The position numbers and the translations under genes are program-made. The notes under the pieces are model-generated. The model worked only from the letters and a program-made list of their open reading frames with translations, did no database searches and had not been told where the DNA came from. Below are positions 59,147 through 64,000 of a stretch of 64,000 nucleotides of DNA, piece after piece. Position 1 is the first letter of the stretch. Every line of letters begins with the position of its first letter. The DNA lies in the NCBI GenBank assembly GCA_031552825.1, contig JAVBMD010000018.1:1-64000 (forward strand). The letters are read 5' to 3'. Source of the stretch: WQXF01 sp031552825. GTDB taxonomy: Bacteria > Bacillota > Clostridia > Christensenellales > Aristaeellaceae.

Positions 59147-60037
59147 CTATTGGGCCCGGATCACCGGCAAATAAATCTCGCACACCATCCCGCTCTCGCC
59201 CATGCACCGCTCATCGTACCGCTCAAAATCGGCGCAGCCGGGGGCAAACTCATACCCGGCGGTGGGGAACCACTCGCCGTAGATGTACTGCCAAACGCCT
59301 TGGATGTTCTGCACAAAGTTGCTGCGGTCGCTGGGCGGGGTGGCGAACACGGCATAGGTTGCGGCAGGGATCTCGCAGCGGTGGAACTCGGCGGGGATCT
59401 CCGCGCCCGGCAACGTCTCCACGCCGATCACGTAATCGATCGCTCCCTCCTCCCCATCGGCCATAAAGCTTACGCCGTATTCGGTTTGCTCCTTCAGGAA
59501 GGGCTGGCTGTGCAGCTTTTGCATGCGCCCGTCGGTCATGTACGCCTGCCAGAAAGCGGGGATTGCATTGTAGTTTTGGCCGCCGGAACTGGTGGTCTTG
59601 AGCAGGTATCCGGCCAGAGGGATGGCGGGCAGCGTAACAAATTTAGGTTCCATAACGATACCTCCGATTGAATAGTGTTGCATTTTTTGCAGCGAGGGGC
59701 GCGCGGGGATTTCAAAGCGCGCGTGCAGGCGATAGGCCTCGGGCGTGCTGCCGAAGCGGCGGCGGAATGCCTTAGAAAAGCCCGAATGCGTTTCGAAGCC
59801 ATAGGATATCGCGATGTCCAATATCCGGCGGTCGGTGGCCAGCTCGGCGGCGGCAAAGGCCAATCGCCGATGGCGCACGTACTCCATCGCGGGGTAGCCA
59901 ATGCGCCACTGAAACACCCGGCAGAAGTGGTAGGGCGAAAATCCGGCCACCGCCGCCAACGTTTCGATGTTCAGGGGTTCCCCCAGATGGTCGTCGATGT
60001 AGGTCAAAACCTGTTCAAACAGCGCGTCATTCTGCAT
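59147..60037 (-). CDS. AraC-family regulator with GyrI-like effector domain
   Basis: The 296-aa protein has an N-terminal AraC DNA-binding domain (two helix-turn-helix units: IETLAAVAGFSPYHFCRVF and ILDIAISYGFETHSGFSKAFR) followed by a GyrI-like small-molecule-binding domain (TLPAIPLAGYLLK through PPSDRSNFVQNIQGVW). It resembles multidrug- or stress-sensing regulators of the Rob/SoxS-GyrI type. It probably acts on nearby genes, including the secreted-protein gene immediately downstream, but that is inference. Confidence 0.88.
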   Translation of the reverse strand: MQNDALFEQVLTYIDDHLGEPLNIETLAAVAGFSPYHFCRVFQWRIGYPAMEYVRHRRLAFAAAELATDRRILDIAISYGFETHSGFSKAFRRRFGSTPEAYRLHARFEIPARPSLQKMQHYSIGGIVMEPKFVTLPAIPLAGYLLKTTSSGGQNYNAIPAFWQAYMTDGRMQKLHSQPFLKEQTEYGVSFMADGEEGAIDYVIGVETLPGAEIPAEFHRCEIPAATYAVFATPPSDRSNFVQNIQGVWQYIYGEWFPTAGYEFAPGCADFERYDERCMGESGMVCEIYLPVIRAQ

Positions 60038-60201
60038 GCATGCGCCCCTTTCGGTTCCGTACGGTATGTACAGTATAGCACGGCATCGGCGGCGCGCTGT
60101 TCCGCGCTTGCGAAGTACCGAAAGAAATTTTCATCATCCAAATTCGCGCATCATCCGCCGCCGGGCTTCACAGACTGTAGGGAGAAAATCTTCAAAATCT
60201 G

Positions 60202-60256
60202 TTGCATTCGGAGCGCAGCGGCGTTATAATGTCATTGTAAGTCAAAGATAGTCAAA
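60202..60256 (+). promoter_or_regulatory. ctsR operon promoter with CtsR operator
   Basis: TTGCAT (60202-60207) and TATAAT (60225-60230) are spaced by 17 bp. A CtsR heptad pair at 60240-60256 (AGTCAAAGATAGTCAAA) matches the consensus RGTCAAA-NAN-RGTCAAA at every position. It lies downstream of the -10, so bound CtsR would block clearance. Confidence 0.9.
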
Positions 60257-60284
60257 GTCAATTTTTGATCCCATCTAAAAAGGA

Positions 60285-60767
60285 GTGAGTACCACGCCTC
60301 CCCTCAGCGATACCATCGAAGCCTTCATCAAAGAATTGTTGGAGGAAGAAGCGGCGCAGCAAGCGCAGATCGAGCTCAAGCGCAACGAGCTGGCGGAGTA
60401 CTTCCGCTGCGCGCCCTCGCAGATCAACTACGTGCTTTCCACCCGCTTCACGCCGGATCACGGCTACATCATCGAATCCCGGCGCGGCGGCGGCGGTTAC
60501 ATCCGCATCATCCGCGTGGCGATGTGCGACGAAGGCGAGCAGCTGATGCACCTAGCCAACGAGCGCGTCGGCAGCAGCCTCACCGAAACCGAAGCGGCTG
60601 CCATCGTCTCCGGCCTCCGGGCGCAGGGCGTGATCGACGACGCCGAGGCGCGGCTCATGCTCGCCGCCACCAGCTCTGCGGCCATCTCGCTGCCGCTAAA
60701 TATCAAGGATGCGCTTCGCGCTGCCATATTGCGCAGCATGCTACTGGCGCTGACCCAACGAAAATAA
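60285..60767 (+). CDS. ctsR: Transcriptional repressor CtsR
   Basis: The 160-aa heat-shock repressor controls clp genes in low- and high-GC Firmicutes. DTIEAFIKELLEEEA, the DNA-recognition region APSQINYVLSTRFTPDHGYIIE, and the Gly-rich wing SRRGGGGYIRI are conserved. Heat or McsB-mediated phosphorylation releases it. The start is a GTG at 60285, directly after AAGGAG with no spacing, so it is unsure; no ATG or other candidate lies closer to the conserved N-terminus. Confidence 0.93.
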   Translation: MSTTPPLSDTIEAFIKELLEEEAAQQAQIELKRNELAEYFRCAPSQINYVLSTRFTPDHGYIIESRRGGGGYIRIIRVAMCDEGEQLMHLANERVGSSLTETEAAAIVSGLRAQGVIDDAEARLMLAATSSAAISLPLNIKDALRAAILRSMLLALTQRK

Positions 60768-60796
60768 AACCGCGATTGCCAGAGGAGTGATTCATC

Positions 60797-61321
60797 ATGC
60801 TATGTGAACAATGCAGGCAGCAAGAAGCCGCCATCCATTTTACCCAGGTCGTCAACGGCGAAAAGACCGAGCTCAACCTCTGCGCCGACTGTGCCAAGGA
60901 GCACGGCGCCTTTTCCTTTGAAACCATGTCCAGCCTGCTCTCCGGCCTGCTGGAGAGCAGCGCGCGCGCCAAGGAGAACGAATCGCGCTGCTCGCGCTGC
61001 GGCATGCCCTTCAGCCAGTTCCAGCGCACCGGCATGCTGGGCTGCGCGCAATGCTATCAGGATTTCCGCAAGCAGCTCGCGCCGGTGCTCCAGCGCATCC
61101 ACGGGCGCTTGCAGCACGAGGGGCACATCCCCGCCACAGCGGGCGACGGCCTCAAGCTGCGCCGCCAGATCGAGCAGAAGCGCCGCGAGATGCAAAGCGC
61201 CATCGAGCAGGAGGAGTTTGAGCGCGCCGCCGCCCTGCGCGACGAGCTGCGCGAGCTGCAGTCCCAGCTCGAAGCACCGCACGCGCAGGCAGGGGCAAAG
61301 GAGGCGAACGAGCATGCCTAA
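60797..61321 (+). CDS. mcsA: McsA, activator of the McsB arginine kinase
   Basis: The 174-aa zinc protein has four CxxC pairs (CEQC, CADC, CSRC, CAQC) and a C-terminal UVR/helical segment (RRQIEQKRREMQSAIEQEEFE split across two motifs). It binds and stimulates McsB, so that CtsR and other proteins are arginine-phosphorylated. AGAGGAG precedes the ATG, and the 3' end overlaps mcsB by 8 bp. Confidence 0.92.
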   Translation: MLCEQCRQQEAAIHFTQVVNGEKTELNLCADCAKEHGAFSFETMSSLLSGLLESSARAKENESRCSRCGMPFSQFQRTGMLGCAQCYQDFRKQLAPVLQRIHGRLQHEGHIPATAGDGLKLRRQIEQKRREMQSAIEQEEFERAAALRDELRELQSQLEAPHAQAGAKEANEHA

Positions 61322-62318
61322 GCATCAAAACGACGTCGTGATCTCCAGCCGCGTGCGGCTGGCGCGCAACTATCAGGATATCCCCTTCCCTACGATGATG
61401 AACGACGTATGGGCCGCCGAGTCGGTGCGCCGCGCCACCGACGCGATGGCCTCGGTGCAGGATGCCGACGCGTATCGCCTCGTGCGGCTCAGCGACCTGC
61501 CGCCGGTGGACCGGCAAGCCATGGTGGAGCGCCACCTGATTAGCCGCGACCTGATCCGCCGCGCCGACATCGCCGCCGCGCTGATCCGGCAGGACGATCA
61601 TATCAGCATTATGGTCAACGAGGAGGATCATCTGCGCATTCAAGCGCTGATGCCCGGCGATCAGCTCGCCGAGGCGGCGGCGCTGGCGCGTGCCGTCGAT
61701 GAGCGCATCGAGCAAGGCGTGCAGTACGCCTTCGACGAGCAGCTCGGCTACCTCACCACCTGCCCCACCAATACCGGCTCCGGCATGCGCGCCTCGGAGA
61801 TGCTGCATCTCCCGGCGCTGACCATGGCCGGGCAGATGGGCGCGGTGAGCCAAGGCGTCGCTAAGCTGGGGCTGACGATTCGCGGCCTATACGGCGAGGG
61901 CAGCGAGGCGCTGGGCAACCTTTATCAGGTATCCAACCAGATCACGCTGGGGCGCACCGAGCAAGAGATTGTGGAGACCATCGCCGCCGTCGCCAAGCAG
62001 CTCACCGATCTGGAGCGCAAGCAACGGCAGGCGCTGCACGAGCGCGATTCCGTCGCGCTTGAGGATCAGCTGATGCGCTCGGTGGGTCTGTTCACCCACG
62101 CGCGGCGGATGGATAGCAAGGAGTTCATGCAACGCTGGAGCGACGTGCGGCTGGCCGCCGCGATGGCGCTGGTAAATCTGCCGCTCAAGAAGCTGGACGC
62201 GCTGCTCTATGAAGGACAGCCAGCCTGCATGATCCAGCGCGCCAAGCGCGATATGACCGCCCAACAGCGCGACCAAGCGCGCGCCGAGCTGATCCGCCAA
62301 ACCTGCGCCGAATGTTAA
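61314..62318 (+). CDS. mcsB: Protein-arginine kinase McsB
   Basis: The 334-aa guanido-kinase family enzyme marks proteins with phospho-arginine for ClpCP. VISSRVRLARN, the catalytic CPTNTGSGMRAS loop with the reactive Cys, and SNQITLGRTEQE match the family. The ATG at 61314 overlaps the mcsA stop region; a longer frame through mcsA is rejected. The order ctsR-mcsA-mcsB-clpC is standard. Confidence 0.93.
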   Translation: MPKHQNDVVISSRVRLARNYQDIPFPTMMNDVWAAESVRRATDAMASVQDADAYRLVRLSDLPPVDRQAMVERHLISRDLIRRADIAAALIRQDDHISIMVNEEDHLRIQALMPGDQLAEAAALARAVDERIEQGVQYAFDEQLGYLTTCPTNTGSGMRASEMLHLPALTMAGQMGAVSQGVAKLGLTIRGLYGEGSEALGNLYQVSNQITLGRTEQEIVETIAAVAKQLTDLERKQRQALHERDSVALEDQLMRSVGLFTHARRMDSKEFMQRWSDVRLAAAMALVNLPLKKLDALLYEGQPACMIQRAKRDMTAQQRDQARAELIRQTCAEC

Positions 62319-62345
62319 GCAAGAAAACTTACGGAGGTACATGCT

Positions 62346-64000
62346 ATGAGCAATATTTTTGACCGTTTCACCGAGCGCGCCAAGCGCGCGCTGGCCGCCG
62401 CGGAGCAGAGTGCCCGCGAGCTCGGCCACGACTACGTAGGCACCGAGCACATCCTGCTGGGGCTGATGGATGACCCCGGCATCATCATGCAAAAGATTCT
62501 GCAAAACGTCACCGCCGCCACAGCCAAGGAATACGTGCTCGGCCTGATCGGCCGCGGCGAAGGCAACGAGCTGCGCGGCTACACCCCGCGCAGCAAAAAG
62601 ATCCTCGAGGCCGCCTTCACCGAGGCGCGCGGCTTGGGCCACAGCTACGTGGGCGCGGAACACCTGTGGCTTGCGCTGATGCGCGAGCGCGAGGGCGTGG
62701 CGGCACGCGTGCTAGTCGATCTTGGCATCGACCTGCGCGTCGCCCGCGAGCAGCTGCTGGCGGAGCTCACCGAGGAGGGCGAAGGCGGCGAGGGCGGCGC
62801 TTCCGCGCAGGGCGGCAAGAGCGACACCAAGACGCTCGACCAGTTTGGCCGCGACCTGACCCGTGCCGCCGAGAACGGCGAGCTGGATCCGGTAATCGGC
62901 CGCGCCAACGAGGTGGAGCGCGTCATCCAAATCCTCTCGCGGCGCACCAAGAACAACCCGGTGCTGATCGGCGAGCCCGGCGTGGGCAAGTCGGCCATCG
63001 CCGAGGGGCTGGCGCAAATGATCGCCGCCGGGGATATGCCCGAGAACCTGCGCGGCAAGCGCGTGTTTTCGCTGGATTTGGCCTCGCTGGTGGCGGGCAG
63101 CAAGTACCGCGGCGAATTTGAGGAGCGCCTCAAGAACGCGCTGGCCGAGATGAAGAAAGCAGGCAACGTCATTCTGTTCATCGACGAGCTGCACACGCTG
63201 GTAGGCGCGGGCGGCGCCGAGGGCGCGATGGACGCCGCCAACATCCTCAAGCCCGCGCTGGCGCGGGGCGAGCTGCAATGCATCGGCGCAACCACGCTGA
63301 GCGAATACCGCAAGCACATCGAAAAGGACGCAGCGCTCGAGCGCCGCTTCCAACCCGTCACCGTCGGCGAGCCGACGCAGGAGGAAACCATCGCCATCTT
63401 AAGCGGCCTGCGCGACCGCTACGAGGCGCACCACAAGGTACACATCACCGACGAGGCCATCAAGGCGGCCGTCACGCTGTCCAGCCGCTACATCTCCGAC
63501 CGTTTCCTGCCCGACAAGGCCATCGACCTGGTCGACGAGGCCGCCTCGCGCGTGCGCATCCGCTCCTATACCCCGCCGCCCGATATGAAGGAAGTGCAGG
63601 AAAAGCTGGACGCCGTGCTCAAGGAGAAGGAGGAAGCGGTACAGCATCAGGACTTCGAGCAGGCCGCGCGCCTGCGCGATCAGGAGCGGGCGGTGCGCGC
63701 CGAGATGGACGCGCTCCGCAAGGGCTGGGAGGATCAGCGCAACGCCGATCGCGAAACCGTCGGCGAGGCCGAGATCACGCAGATCGTCGCCGCTTGGACC
63801 GGCATCCCGGTCACCCAGCTCACCGAAGACGAGTCGCAGCGCCTGCTCAAGCTCGAGGATACGCTGCATCAGCGCGTCATCGGGCAGGACGAGGCGGTCA
63901 GCGCCGTCGCCCGCGCCATCCGCCGCGCCCGCGCCGGGCTCAAGGATCCCAAGCGCCCCATCGGCTCCTTCATCTTCCTCGGCCCCACCGGCGTGGGCAA
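62346..64000 (+). CDS. clpC: ClpC ATPase (partial, runs off the window)
   Basis: The first 551 codons are present and open. The N-domain (MSNIFDRFTERAKRALAAAE, two Clp-N repeats), AAA1 with Walker A GEPGVGKS and Walker B VILFIDELHTL, and the UVR-containing middle domain (QDFEQAARLRDQE) are visible; the window stops in AAA2 at GPTGVGK. ClpC unfolds arginine-phosphorylated proteins for ClpP. GGAGG lies 8 nt before the ATG at 62346. Confidence 0.95.
   Translation, partial: MSNIFDRFTERAKRALAAAEQSARELGHDYVGTEHILLGLMDDPGIIMQKILQNVTAATAKEYVLGLIGRGEGNELRGYTPRSKKILEAAFTEARGLGHSYVGAEHLWLALMREREGVAARVLVDLGIDLRVAREQLLAELTEEGEGGEGGASAQGGKSDTKTLDQFGRDLTRAAENGELDPVIGRANEVERVIQILSRRTKNNPVLIGEPGVGKSAIAEGLAQMIAAGDMPENLRGKRVFSLDLASLVAGSKYRGEFEERLKNALAEMKKAGNVILFIDELHTLVGAGGAEGAMDAANILKPALARGELQCIGATTLSEYRKHIEKDAALERRFQPVTVGEPTQEETIAILSGLRDRYEAHHKVHITDEAIKAAVTLSSRYISDRFLPDKAIDLVDEAASRVRIRSYTPPPDMKEVQEKLDAVLKEKEEAVQHQDFEQAARLRDQERAVRAEMDALRKGWEDQRNADRETVGEAEITQIVAAWTGIPVTQLTEDESQRLLKLEDTLHQRVIGQDEAVSAVARAIRRARAGLKDPKRPIGSFIFLGPTGVG

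Noticed and set aside
1..64000. CRISPR arrays, tRNA/rRNA genes, prophage or insertion sequences
   Set aside because: No regularly spaced direct repeats of CRISPR type, no transposase or integrase motif, and no tRNA-like cloverleaf with TTCGA arm was found on either strand by reading.

Overview
The window looks like the chromosome of a GC-rich, spore-forming member of the Clostridia (an uncultured Christensenellales-like lineage is my guess). The evidence is a set of Firmicutes-type gene neighbourhoods: purR-glmU-pth-mfd, spoIIE-tilS-hpt-ftsH, and ctsR-mcsA-mcsB-clpC with a perfect CtsR operator. SpoIIE implies sporulation. No rRNA, tRNA, CRISPR array, phage or insertion sequence was recognised.

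Layout. 1-368: no gene; hairpins, a 14-nt tandem repeat and a degenerate copy of an interspersed repeat. 369-7122 (minus): mfd, pth, a HAD phosphatase, a stand-alone GlmU acetyltransferase domain and purR, divergent from murC (plus, 7361-8749). 8827-15107 (minus): a complete frl locus for fructosamines (Amadori products), in transcription order frlB (deglycase), frlO (binding protein), frlN and frlM (permeases), frlD (kinase), frlR (GntR regulator), behind a consensus promoter with operator-like repeats. 15348-25418 (minus): a YfhO membrane protein, two VanW proteins, a PHP phosphoesterase, an aminotransferase and ftsH. 25526-30103 (minus): hpt, tilS, spoIIE. 30315-33401 (minus): an unknown protein, a FruK-type kinase and a GT-C-like membrane protein, divergent from a lipid kinase. 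34462-38863: an Fpg/Nei-like protein, a nitroreductase/HxlR divergent pair, an AzlC-AzlD fusion and a phosphoglucomutase. 38981-45101: a pyridoxamine-phosphate-oxidase-like protein, then (minus) an aldo/keto reductase, aroQ, a TPR protein and the repair pair mrfB-mrfA. 45123-47390 (minus): a TIR-membrane protein, a DUF3781 protein and a GH5 glycosidase. 47512-52061 (plus): yaaA, then Rrf2 regulator-iscS-iscU and a membrane protein. 52269-58451 (plus): hflX with an N-terminal JAMM-like extension, a DD-carboxypeptidase, then ahcY, an S-adenosylhomocysteine/MTA deaminase and a nitroreductase. 58527-60037 (minus): a secreted unknown and an AraC regulator. 60285-64000 (plus): ctsR, mcsA, mcsB and clpC, which runs off the window.

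The most unusual signal is a family of ~137-nt multi-hairpin elements: four good copies (10532-10667, 12553-12689, 21316-21456, 52068-52204) and one degenerate copy (108-241). Each has four stem-loops enclosed by a closing stem, and the copies differ by compensatory base-pair changes, so the fold seems to be under selection. Other points of interest are a TIR-transmembrane protein upstream of mrfAB behind a LexA-box-like palindrome, a GlmU lacking its uridyltransferase half, an AzlC-AzlD fusion, a glycosylase homologue lacking the catalytic proline, and the JAMM-like extension on HflX.
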